Origin: Chloroflexi bacterium 13_1_40CM_68_21
Lineage (GTDB): Bacteria; Chloroflexota; Limnocylindria; P2-11E
DNA length: 8,232 bases
NCBI GenBank assembly: GCA_001917735.1
Contig: MNEO01000083.1
Location: 1-8,232, forward strand
Reading direction: 5' to 3'
Shown in pieces: positions 1 through 6,364 of this stretch (its first letter is position 1; each line of letters starts with the position of its first letter). Made by a program: the position numbers and the translations under genes. The notes beneath the pieces were generated by a model. The model had not been told where the DNA came from. It saw only the letters and a list, made by a program, of their open reading frames with translations, and did no database searches.

Positions 1-128
1 AGCCAGAGCACGCCGTCCGCGTACGCGAAGCGAAGACGGACCGAATGCGGACGCCCGCTCACCCGACCGGTCGTGACGAGCTCGATCTCTTCGGCTTTGG
101 TCAGGGCGTCTTGGGTCGCCGGGTCCAC
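1..128 (-). CDS. Flavin/F420-binding split-barrel (PPOX/DDN-like) protein, 5' end only
   Basis: Only the first 42 codons are in the window; the gene continues past base 1. The GTG at 128-126 is the only usable upstream start, because an in-frame TAG lies at 143-141, five codons before it. Residues 16-27 read IELVTTGRVSGR, followed by PHSVRLRF and YADGVLWL. This TTGR-SGRPH-(hydrophobic) pattern is typical of the N-terminal strands of split-barrel flavoproteins: deazaflavin-dependent nitroreductases and PNP-oxidase-like proteins. Members bind FMN or F420 and reduce small substrates or serve unknown redox roles. The fragment cannot separate the F420 from the FMN subgroups, so no substrate is proposed. 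No clear Shine-Dalgarno sequence precedes the GTG. The gene diverges from the LMF-family gene across 25 bp and probably shares a promoter region with it. Confidence 0.6.
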   Translation of the reverse strand, partial: MDPATQDALTKAEEIELVTTGRVSGRPHSVRLRFAYADGVLW

Positions 129-153
129 GGCGCGCGTAGCCTAGCCGCCGCCG
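129..153. promoter_or_regulatory. Candidate bidirectional promoter between divergent genes
   Basis: The 25-bp gap holds TAGCCTA at 137-143. Read on the plus strand, TAGCCT (137-142) fits a TANNNT -10 element 11 nt before the LMF ATG. Read on the minus strand, TAGGCT (143-138) fits one 9 nt before the GTG at 128. Transcription starting 6-8 nt past each element would give nearly leaderless mRNAs, which agrees with the lack of a Shine-Dalgarno sequence on either side. No convincing -35 hexamer is seen; TTGGGT at 111-116 is 20 nt from the plus-strand element, which is too far to rely on. The element is seen in the sequence; its promoter role is inferred. Confidence 0.35.
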
Positions 154-1590
154 ATGGACTGGCTCGCGGCGCCCGACTACTGGCTGGCGCGATTCGCCTT
201 CCAGCGCGCGCTCGCGTTCATCTACCTCATCGCCTTTCTCGTGACGGTCCACCAGTTCAGACCGCTCCTCGGCGAACGCGGGCTTCTGCCGGTCCCCGAT
301 TTCGTACGCGCGGTCCCCTTCGGCCGCTCCCCGAGCCTCTTTCACCTCCGCTACTCCGACCCCTTGCTGCTCGCAATCGCTTGGTCGGGCGTGCTCCTCG
401 CGGCTGTCGCGGCGCTCGGTGTGTTCGACGGCCCGGAGTGGCCGGTCCCGCTGACGATGGCCGTCTGGGCGCTCCTCTGGGCGCTCTATCTCTCGATCGT
501 CAATGTGGGCCAGACCTTCTATTCGTTCGGCTGGGAGTCGTTGCTGCTCGAGGCCGGCTTCCTCGCGATCTTCCTCGGACCGGCCTCGACGACCCCGCAG
601 TTCAGCCTGATCCTGTTGCTCCGCTGGCTCTTGTTCCGCGTCGAATTCGGTGCCGGCATGATCAAGATGCGCGGCGATCGGTGCTGGCGGGACCTCACCT
701 GCCTCTACTACCACCACGAGACCCAGCCCATGCCCAATCCGCTGAGCTGGTACTTCCACCATTTGCCCAAGCGTCTTCATCGGATGGAGGTGCTCGCGAA
801 TCACTTTGCGCAGCTCGTCGTCCCGTGGTTCCTCTTCTTCCCGCAGCCGATCGCGTCGGTGGCCGGCTTGATCGTCTTCGTGACGCAGTCGTGGCTCGTC
901 CTATCCGGGAATTTCTCCTGGCTCAACTTCATCACGATGACGCTCGCCATCGCGAGCTTCGACAACGCTGCGCTGGGCCGTGTCTTCGCGATCGTGCCTT
1001 ACGAGTCGCAGCCGACGCCTACGTGGTGCGTCGCGATCGTCCTCGCGATCACCGCCCTGATCCTCGCGCTCAGCTACCGGCCGGCGCGCAACCTCCTGTC
1101 ACGCCGCCAGCTCATGAACTACAGCTTCGATCCACTCCACATCGTCGGCACATATGGCGCGTTCGGCTCGATCACGAAAGAGCGGTTCGAGGTCGTGATC
1201 GAGGGGACGGAGGACGCGGTCCTCACGCCGCAGACCAAGTGGCACGAGTACGAGTTTCAGGGGAAGCCCGGCGACGTGCGGCGACGGCCGCCGCAGGTCG
1301 CCCCGTACCACTACCGGCTCGACTGGCTCATGTGGTTCGCGGCGCTGTCGTCACCGATGTATCACGAGTGGTTCGTGCCGCTGCTCCGCAAGCTCCTCGA
1401 GGCCGACCGCAGGGTCCTGCGCCTGCTCGCGCGCGATCCTTTCGCGGGCCGTCAACCGCGGTTCGTACGCGCCCTCTTCTACCTCTATCGCTTCACGACG
1501 CCCAAAGAGCGCCGCGAGACCGGTGCGTGGTGGTCGCGAGAGCTCGTCGGCGACTACGTGCCGCCGATCCAGCTGCGCAGCTTTCGGTAG
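154..1590 (+). CDS. Lipase maturation factor (LMF) family integral membrane protein
   Basis: A 478-residue multi-pass membrane protein of the lipase maturation factor family. Vertebrate LMF1 is an ER membrane protein needed for folding of dimeric lipases; the bacterial role is not established. Hydrophobic segments lie near residues 14-32, 70-91, 98-117, 130-147, 150-162, 221-250, 254-268 and 290-308. Family hallmarks are YSFGWESLLLEAGFLAIFL (123-141), RWLLFRVEFGAGMIK (157-171), the conserved stretch GDRCWRDLTCLYYHHETQP (174-192), PNPLSWYFHHLP (194-205) and GNFSWLNFITM (252-262). The soluble C-terminal domain has NYSFDPLHIVGTYGAFGSI (322-340) and the W-EYEF-GKPGD region (363-374). The ATG at 154 puts DYWLARFAFQRALAFIY in the usual N-terminal place. 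Length is normal and the gene looks intact. No lipase gene is seen in the window. It lacks a Shine-Dalgarno sequence and may be translated from a near-leaderless mRNA. Confidence 0.92.
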   Translation: MDWLAAPDYWLARFAFQRALAFIYLIAFLVTVHQFRPLLGERGLLPVPDFVRAVPFGRSPSLFHLRYSDPLLLAIAWSGVLLAAVAALGVFDGPEWPVPLTMAVWALLWALYLSIVNVGQTFYSFGWESLLLEAGFLAIFLGPASTTPQFSLILLLRWLLFRVEFGAGMIKMRGDRCWRDLTCLYYHHETQPMPNPLSWYFHHLPKRLHRMEVLANHFAQLVVPWFLFFPQPIASVAGLIVFVTQSWLVLSGNFSWLNFITMTLAIASFDNAALGRVFAIVPYESQPTPTWCVAIVLAITALILALSYRPARNLLSRRQLMNYSFDPLHIVGTYGAFGSITKERFEVVIEGTEDAVLTPQTKWHEYEFQGKPGDVRRRPPQVAPYHYRLDWLMWFAALSSPMYHEWFVPLLRKLLEADRRVLRLLARDPFAGRQPRFVRALFYLYRFTTPKERRETGAWWSRELVGDYVPPIQLRSFR

Positions 1591-1595
1591 GTCCT

Positions 1596-1645
1596 CCTGC
1601 CGGTACGGCGCCTCGAGCTCGATGTGACCGACGTACCCCGGCAGG
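1596..1645. terminator. Candidate hairpin between convergent genes
   Basis: In the 87-bp gap between the LMF stop (1590) and the stop of the C39-like gene (1678), CCTGCCGGTAC at 1596-1606 pairs with GTACC at 1633-1637 plus GGCAGG at 1640-1645. That makes an 11-bp stem with a two-base bulge (CC, 1638-1639). The 26-base loop contains a perfect palindrome, TCGAGCTCGA, at 1613-1622. The position suits a bidirectional terminator. Neither side has a T-run, so it is not a canonical intrinsic terminator; in such GC-rich DNA a chance hairpin is possible. Confidence 0.35.
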
Positions 1646-1677
1646 TCCTTCTGTCCCAGCATCTGGCGGATCGGACA

Positions 1678-2820
1678 CTAGCGGAACTTTACGCGTCCCT
1701 CGCGGTCTGGCGGATTCTCCGCGTCGCCGTCGTCGACGATGATCACGAACTTGCCGGCCCAGTGCGGCGTCGCGTACACGCCGTCGTTGCGATCGATGGC
1801 CAGGAGCGAGCCGTCCGGCATGCGGATCGGGCTGGCGTACGGGAAGCCGAGCCACCACTCGTCGCGGTTCCATTCGTCGAGGCTCAGCAGCTGTCCCGTT
1901 TGGAACCCCGCCGTCCGGTACTTGTCGGGTCGGCGGTTCTGCGTGGCCGGACTCAGGTCGCCGCGTTGCGGATCCTCGACGATCACGCCGGTGATCTTGT
2001 TGGCCGGATCGTCGTAGTAGGTGCCATACGCGCCCTGAAAGCCGATAAGGACGGGGCCGTGCTGGCCGGCGAGGCTGATCACCATCACCGGCTTCCCGCT
2101 GCGAACGAGCCAGTAGACCGCGGCGCCGGTCGCGTCCTCTCGTGTGTCGTACCGGTAGTAGTGATAGTGGTTGCGCGGCTCCATGCGCTGCAGCACCGTC
2201 GCGATAGCCACGGGGTCCAGGCCGGGATCCTTGCTCTTGTTGAATTGGCGGCCGAGCTCAAGGATCCCCTCCGCCGTCAGCGGGTCTTTTCCCGCCGTGT
2301 AGTTCTGGATGATCCGGCAGCTCGCCGCGGCGCACGCCAGCGGCTCGCCGCTGGGGTTCTCGAATTCGGTGAACCACTTCACGTCGTTCAGCTTGTCGCC
2401 CATCGTCTTGAACTTCTGCTCGAACGGGTATGTCCCGGCCGCCGTCGTGAGCTCGAGGCGAGCGACGTAATCGGTCGCGCCCCTCAGCAGGCCCGCGCAC
2501 CCGAACGTCCCTTTCAAACCGGACGGGTCGACCGCCGCCTCGCAGGCGAAGCCCGGATCCGGCGTGAGCGTGACCTTCGCGGCGCTCACCCGGGTGCTCG
2601 ACTCCCAGGTTGCCCGGATGAACCGAGCGGTCTGTGTGCAGCAGGTCTCCTGAGTGATCTTCGCCTCGGGTCCGCGCGGTGTCGCGGTCGGCGGGGAGCT
2701 CGGGCCGGGCCCGCCACCACCTACGCCGCGGAAAAGGAATCCCACAACGCCGACAGCGAAGACGGCGGCGACCGCGACGACCGTCATCTGCGCAACCCGC
2801 TCCGCTCGTGTGTACCGCAT
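1678..2820 (-). CDS. Membrane-anchored extracytoplasmic protein with C39-like (papain-fold) domain
   Basis: A 380-residue protein. Residues 1-10 are basic, 11-30 form a hydrophobic helix (uncleaved anchor or signal), and 31-50 are a Gly/Pro/Ser-rich linker. Residues about 52-150 look like a beta-rich, Fn3/Ig-type domain with cysteines at 60, 61, 93 and 108. Residues about 150-290 resemble the peptidase C39-like family: Cys163 in LACAAASC, a helix, GLDPVAIATVLQRM, then SGKPVMVISLAGQHGPVLIGF with His254, and VEDPQRG with Asp283. Cys163, His254 and Asp283 would be the catalytic triad. Whether it is an active protease is unknown; many members of this group have no known substrate. The ATG at 2820 was chosen because the hydrophobic anchor follows it at once; the open frame further upstream runs antisense through aroA. 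A GAGGA at 2836-2832 lies 11 nt before the ATG. It converges with the LMF gene and diverges from aroA by 24 bp. Confidence 0.72.
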   Translation of the reverse strand: MRYTRAERVAQMTVVAVAAVFAVGVVGFLFRGVGGGGPGPSSPPTATPRGPEAKITQETCCTQTARFIRATWESSTRVSAAKVTLTPDPGFACEAAVDPSGLKGTFGCAGLLRGATDYVARLELTTAAGTYPFEQKFKTMGDKLNDVKWFTEFENPSGEPLACAAASCRIIQNYTAGKDPLTAEGILELGRQFNKSKDPGLDPVAIATVLQRMEPRNHYHYYRYDTREDATGAAVYWLVRSGKPVMVISLAGQHGPVLIGFQGAYGTYYDDPANKITGVIVEDPQRGDLSPATQNRRPDKYRTAGFQTGQLLSLDEWNRDEWWLGFPYASPIRMPDGSLLAIDRNDGVYATPHWAGKFVIIVDDGDAENPPDREGRVKFR

Positions 2821-2844
2821 CGCGGTGATAATCCTCGCATCCCG
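2821..2844. promoter_or_regulatory. Candidate bidirectional promoter, C39-like gene / aroA
   Basis: The 24-bp gap has one A/T-rich core in otherwise GC-rich DNA, TGATAATC at 2826-2833. On the plus strand GATAAT (2827-2832) resembles a -10 box ending 12 nt before the aroA ATG. On the minus strand GATTAT (2833-2828) ends 7 nt before the ATG at 2820. Starts 6-8 nt downstream would make both messages leaderless or nearly so. No -35 element is convincing on either strand. The minus-strand gene also has GAGGA at 2836-2832, which overlaps the -10-like element; it could act as a Shine-Dalgarno only if transcription began further upstream. aroA has no Shine-Dalgarno sequence in the gap. Confidence 0.38.
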
Positions 2845-4113
2845 ATGGACGACGTTCGCCCGATCACGCCCATGCGCCATCCGCTCGTCGACAAACGCGC
2901 GAAAGTCCCGGCCTCCAAGAGCATCGCGAACCGCGAGATAGTTCTCTCGGCCCTCGCCACGGGTCGCTCGCGGTTGGTGCTCGGCCCACTCGACCCCGGC
3001 GACGACGTCGATGCGATGACGGAAGCCGTCGTTGCGCTCGGCTACCGCGTCGATCGGAGCCGCGAAGAGCTCCTCATCCATGGCACCGGCACCGGCCAGC
3101 GGTCGGGAGCGACCATCAACGCCCGCGATGCCGGGACCGTGGCGCGCTTCGGTGCGGCGCTCGGCGCCCTGGGCAGCGGCTTCGTCACGGTCACTGGTTC
3201 CGAGCGGCTCCGCGAACGCCCGATCAAGCCGCTCCTCGACGCGCTGCGCACGCTCGGCGCGAGCGTCAAGGGGGACGAGCTCCCGGTCCTCATCGTGGGG
3301 CCGCTACACGGCGGCGAGGTGGAGATCGCGGGGAACGAGTCCAGCCAGTTCGCGTCCGCGCTGCTTCTCGTCGCGCCGCGCCTTCGCGAGGGTCTGCGGC
3401 TGCGAATCGTCGGTGTGCTCGTATCCGCGCCGTTCGTCGACCTCACGATCGCCGCGCTGCGGGAGCGCGGCGCGAAGGTCGATCAGAGCGGCAGAGAGAT
3501 CAGCGTCAAGGAGAGCAAGCTGCGCACGCGCGACATGCGCATCCCCGGTGACGTGACCGCGGCCACGTACCCGGCCGCGGCTGCGGCGATCCTCGGCGGA
3601 TCGGTGACCATCGAGAACGTCGACGCGCGCAAGCGCGCGGGAGCGCAAGGCGATGCCCGCTTCTTCGAGCTTCTCGGCTCCATGGGCTGCGGCGTGTCAC
3701 ACCGCTCGGGCGCGGTGACGGTGCGCCGGATCGGCGAGCTGCACGGAGTTCGCGCGAACGTTCGCGACTGCTCGGACGTGTTCCCCACCCTCGCTGTGGT
3801 GGCGACGCAAGCCTCGGAGCCGACCGAGCTCACCGGCATCGGCCACACCCGCAAGCAGGAGAGCGATCGCGTCGTGGCGGTGGCGAGCGGCATCAACGCC
3901 CTCGGTGGCGCCGCGCAGGCCTTCGCCGATGCGATTCGCATCGAACCGCGGCCGCTCCACGACGGCGTGGTAGACGCCTCAGGCGATCACCGCATCGCGA
4001 TGGCGTTCTCGATCCTCGGGCTGCAGGTGCCGGGCGTCGCGATCAAAGGCGCGAGCTCGGTCGCGAAGACGTTCCCCGGCTTCTACGACATGCTCGCTGC
4101 GCTCGCACGCTGA
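2845..4113 (+). CDS. aroA: 3-phosphoshikimate 1-carboxyvinyltransferase (EPSP synthase)
   Basis: A 422-residue cytoplasmic enzyme joining shikimate-3-phosphate and phosphoenolpyruvate to make EPSP, the sixth step of the shikimate pathway. Visible family motifs are PASKSIANR (22-30; Lys25, Ser26 and Arg30 match E. coli Lys22, Ser23 and Arg27), DAGTVARF (95-102), RERPIKPLLDALR (123-135), NESSQFASALLL (164-175), catalytic Asp311 in CSDVFPTLAV, RKQESDR (336-342), DHRIAMAF (381-388) and KTFPGFYD (408-415). Two small departures from the textbook motifs are Asp95 where E. coli has Asn (GNAGT) and Gln338 where KE(S/T)DR normally has Lys. Length is normal. The frame is open far upstream, but that stretch is antisense to the C39-like gene. 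ATG 2845 is the first plausible start; the ATG at 2872 (residue 10) is an alternative. The gene stands alone on the plus strand and converges with tyrA across 12 bp. Confidence 0.95.
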   Translation: MDDVRPITPMRHPLVDKRAKVPASKSIANREIVLSALATGRSRLVLGPLDPGDDVDAMTEAVVALGYRVDRSREELLIHGTGTGQRSGATINARDAGTVARFGAALGALGSGFVTVTGSERLRERPIKPLLDALRTLGASVKGDELPVLIVGPLHGGEVEIAGNESSQFASALLLVAPRLREGLRLRIVGVLVSAPFVDLTIAALRERGAKVDQSGREISVKESKLRTRDMRIPGDVTAATYPAAAAAILGGSVTIENVDARKRAGAQGDARFFELLGSMGCGVSHRSGAVTVRRIGELHGVRANVRDCSDVFPTLAVVATQASEPTELTGIGHTRKQESDRVVAVASGINALGGAAQAFADAIRIEPRPLHDGVVDASGDHRIAMAFSILGLQVPGVAIKGASSVAKTFPGFYDMLAALAR

Positions 4114-4125
4114 GATCGGGCGACG

Positions 4126-4938
4126 CTAGCCGAGCTCGTCCCGCACCGAGCGAGCCGTGCGCAGGAAGTTCCGGACGTACTCGCGGTCGTCCTGATCGAG
4201 CCGGTCGCGCAGCTGTTCCAATCCGTCGATTACCGCTTCGATCGCCGCGCGCGCGTCCTTTGCGTTTCCGAAGAGGAGCTCGATCGCGAGGTCGAGCGGC
4301 GTCTCCGCAAGACGCGTCGAGTCGCGGAATCCAGGCCCGGCCGCGCCGAGCAGCGGATCGGCCTCCACGCCGGCCACGGCGAGAGCTGCCGCGGTCGCGA
4401 GGGGTGCCGCGAGCAATCGCGCCATGGCGCGGTCGTGCACGGCCGCCGAGCACACCGTGACGGCGGCGCCGCAGTCGCGCGCGATCGTGCCCGACACGGT
4501 CATGGCCGCATCGTTGGATCGTTCCGTCGGAACGAGGAGAAACGGCCGACCCCGGAACAGGTCCCGGTCGGCGGCGGAGAAACCCGACGACGTCGTCCCG
4601 GCCATCGGATGCCCTCCAACGATCCGCGCGCTCTTCGGCGCCCGAGTCGCGAAGTCGGCAACGGCCCGCTTCAGCGAGCCGGTATCGAGGAGGACCGCTC
4701 CGTCCGAACTGGCGGCGAGGCGCTCGAGCGTCGGGACGATCGCCGCCATCGGAGTGGCGACGACCACCGCCTCCGCCTGTCCGAGATCTTCGAGCTTCGC
4801 GGCGATGCGGATCCCGTCGCCGGCCGCGGCCTTGCGCGCGGCTTGGTCGATGTCGTAGCCCGTGACCTCGTGGCGGTCGCGAAGGGCCAGCGCGAGCGAA
4901 CCGCCGATGAGGCCAAGACCGGCGATGCCGATCCTCAC
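4126..4938 (-). CDS. tyrA: Prephenate (or arogenate) dehydrogenase, short form without ACT domain
   Basis: A 270-residue NAD(P)-dependent oxidative decarboxylase of the tyrosine branch. The Rossmann loop is GLGLIGGS (7-14), with Asp29 at the end of strand 2 in GYDI, which usually favours NAD over NADP. Other signatures are VVVATPM (58-64), DTGSLK (85-90), GGHPMAG (108-114; His110 is the expected catalytic histidine), [11 protein letters not shown] (127-137), HD at 168-169, and [10 protein letters not shown] (203-212), whose Arg205 is the usual substrate-binding arginine. The motif normally written SHLPH, 9-12 residues after HD, is replaced by AAPL (177-180), so both histidines are missing. 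A tryptophan usual after the TRIA motif is also not seen. There is no C-terminal ACT domain. The GTG start at 4938 overlaps the DAHP synthase stop in GTGA and opens directly with VRIGIAGLG; no in-frame alternative fits better. Whether the substrate is prephenate or arogenate cannot be told. Confidence 0.88.
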   Translation of the reverse strand: MRIGIAGLGLIGGSLALALRDRHEVTGYDIDQAARKAAAGDGIRIAAKLEDLGQAEAVVVATPMAAIVPTLERLAASSDGAVLLDTGSLKRAVADFATRAPKSARIVGGHPMAGTTSSGFSAADRDLFRGRPFLLVPTERSNDAAMTVSGTIARDCGAAVTVCSAAVHDRAMARLLAAPLATAAALAVAGVEADPLLGAAGPGFRDSTRLAETPLDLAIELLFGNAKDARAAIEAVIDGLEQLRDRLDQDDREYVRNFLRTARSVRDELG

Positions 4939-5966
4939 CGCGCGACGACCTGCTCCGTACGGCCCACCGCGCGCGCGACGTGCGGGACCGCCGACATGAG
5001 CACGCGAAAATTGTCGAAGGTGAGCGACTGGAAGCCGTCGGAGAGCGCGTGATCCGGGCTCGGGTGCACCTCGATCAGGAGTCCGTCCGCTCCGGCAGCG
5101 ACCGCCGCGAGCGCCACCGGCGCGACGAGGTACCACTTGCCCGTTCCGTGGGACGGGTCCGCGAGGACAGGGAGGTGCGTGAGGCGCTTGAGCAACGGGA
5201 TGGCGTTCACGTCGAAAGTGTTCCGCGTGTAGCGCTCGAACGTCCGGATCCCTCTCTCGCACAGGATCACGTTGCGGTTGCCACGCGCGAGCACGTATTC
5301 GGCCGAGAGAAGGAGCTCTTCCACGGTCGCCGACATTCCTCGCTTCAGGAGCACCGGCCTGGGCTGCTCGCCGACCGCGTCGAGGAGCGAGAAGTTCTGC
5401 ATGTTGCGAGCGCCGATCTGCAGGCAGTCGGCAACACGGGCCACCGTCTCGACGTCGCTCGGAGCGAGCACCTCGGTGACGATCGGGAGGCCGGTCGCCG
5501 CCCGCGCCTCCGCGAGGATCTCGAGACCCTCCTCGCCCATCCCGCGGAACGAGTACGGGGAGGTCCGCGGCTTGAACGCCCCACCACGGAGCGCCGCCCC
5601 TCCCGCCGCACGGACACCGCGGGCCGTCTCGAGCGTCACCTCCCGCGACTCCACTGCACATGGTCCGGCGATGACCGCGAGCGGATGGCCGTCTCCGACC
5701 GGCACCTGGCCGATTCGCACGACGGTGTCGTCGGCGATGACCTCGCGCGAGGCGAGCTTGAACGGGCGGCTGACGGGGACGACCTCGGACACGCCGGGCA
5801 GCGACTCGACGGCCTCGGCCGCCTCACGCGACGTCGTGCCGAACGTACCGATGGCGGTGCGCTCGGCCCCCGGCAGCGGCACGGGCGTGATGCCGAACTC
5901 CTTGATACGTTCGACGACCGCGTCGATCTCTGCCTTCGTCGCATCGCGCTTCATGACGACGAGCAC
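4935..5966 (-). CDS. aroF: 3-deoxy-7-phosphoheptulonate (DAHP) synthase, type I-beta with N-terminal regulatory domain
   Basis: A 343-residue enzyme condensing phosphoenolpyruvate and erythrose-4-phosphate, the entry step of the shikimate pathway. Residues 1-70 form a ferredoxin-like (ACT-like) domain of the Thermotoga maritima type ([18 protein letters not shown], then ERTAIGTFG and the [11 protein letters not shown] linker). In T. maritima this domain mediates feedback inhibition by tyrosine or phenylalanine, so similar control is likely here. The catalytic barrel shows AGPCAVES (100-107), [14 protein letters not shown] (127-140), IGARNMQNF (184-192), LLKRG (206-210), ERGIRTF (237-243), DPSHGTGK (270-277) and EVHP (299-302). 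Cys103, His273, Glu299 and Asp310 match the metal ligands of the T. maritima enzyme at an offset of one. The start is GTG at 5966, which overlaps the aroH stop by one base and preserves the first beta strand; ATG 5954 would cut that strand. The symbol aroF is by convention only, as naming differs between species. Confidence 0.94.
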   Translation of the reverse strand: MLVVMKRDATKAEIDAVVERIKEFGITPVPLPGAERTAIGTFGTTSREAAEAVESLPGVSEVVPVSRPFKLASREVIADDTVVRIGQVPVGDGHPLAVIAGPCAVESREVTLETARGVRAAGGAALRGGAFKPRTSPYSFRGMGEEGLEILAEARAATGLPIVTEVLAPSDVETVARVADCLQIGARNMQNFSLLDAVGEQPRPVLLKRGMSATVEELLLSAEYVLARGNRNVILCERGIRTFERYTRNTFDVNAIPLLKRLTHLPVLADPSHGTGKWYLVAPVALAAVAAGADGLLIEVHPSPDHALSDGFQSLTFDNFRVLMSAVPHVARAVGRTEQVVAR

Positions 5967-6364
5967 TAGGGCTCTCTGAGGGGCGGGTCGCCGGGGAGAT
6001 CGACCGCCCAGGCGGGACGGAGCCCGCGCGCGTCGTGCAGGAAGGCGTGCCGCACCTCCGGCTGGGTCGTCGCGGTGTTCCACGCGACGAGCACACGGAT
6101 GCATCTTTGGAGCGCACCCGGGACGGGAATCTCGCGGCCGCAGATGAGCGGCACGTTCGCCCATCCCAGACCCGCGCGGGCGGCATCCGCCGGGAAGGAC
6201 GCGTTGAGGTCATCGGTAACCGTGAACCAGACGTAACCGACGTCCTCCGGCCGCACCCCGTTGAGCTTCACGATCGTCGTCAGGAGCTCGAGCGTGGCGG
6301 CGTAGATGGCGCGCTCCTCGTTCTTCGCCACCGTCGTCGCGCCGCGAATGCCGCGGACGGGCAT
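5966..6364 (-). CDS. aroH: Monofunctional chorismate mutase, AroH type
   Basis: A 132-residue enzyme converting chorismate to prephenate, the branch point to tyrosine and phenylalanine. It belongs to the rarer trimeric AroH family of Bacillus subtilis, not the helical AroQ family. It starts [12 protein letters not shown] and aligns with B. subtilis AroH almost without gaps, so key residues keep the same numbers: Arg7, Phe57, Cys75, Glu78, Arg90 and Arg116 (LRP). The one visible active-site change is Phe108 for Tyr108. Other family stretches are [10 protein letters not shown] (50-59), [13 protein letters not shown] (67-79) and [10 protein letters not shown] (88-97). The C-terminal tail after LRPAW is Pro-rich and variable, as in the family. 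The ATG at 6364 overlaps the trpA stop by one base and has the best Shine-Dalgarno sequence in the window. It supplies prephenate to TyrA, encoded two genes downstream. Confidence 0.95.
   Translation of the reverse strand: MPVRGIRGATTVAKNEERAIYAATLELLTTIVKLNGVRPEDVGYVWFTVTDDLNASFPADAARAGLGWANVPLICGREIPVPGALQRCIRVLVAWNTATTQPEVRHAFLHDARGLRPAWAVDLPGDPPLREP

Noticed and set aside
1351..1662. 103-codon minus-strand frame after the C39-like stop, as a separate gene
   Set aside because: Most of it is antisense to the LMF C-terminus with no recognisable motif; only the gap part is coding-like, and this is noted as a finding.
45..1742. 565-codon plus-strand open frame overlapping the LMF gene
   Set aside because: Its product is Arg/Pro/Ala-rich with no family motif, and it overlaps the clearly recognisable LMF protein in another frame. 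It is an effect of high GC.
1624..2844. 407-codon upstream extension of the aroA frame
   Set aside because: It runs antisense through the C39-like gene and matches nothing in EPSP synthases, whose N-terminal KS-NR motif sits correctly when translation starts at 2845 or 2872.
2821..3081. 87-codon N-terminal extension of the C39-like gene
   Set aside because: It is antisense to aroA and would bury the membrane anchor; ATG 2820 places the anchor at the N-terminus.
4939..5661. Long extension of the tyrA frame into the DAHP synthase gene
   Set aside because: It lies in an alternative frame of a clear DAHP synthase; the GTG at 4938 begins right at the Rossmann fold.
4980..5979. Plus-strand open frames opposite the DAHP synthase gene
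   Set aside because: They are mirror frames of a strongly supported gene, with Arg-rich low-complexity products.
5967..6164. 66-codon extension of the DAHP synthase frame into aroH
   Set aside because: It overlaps well-conserved AroH sequence, and DAHP synthase homologues begin at the VLVV strand.
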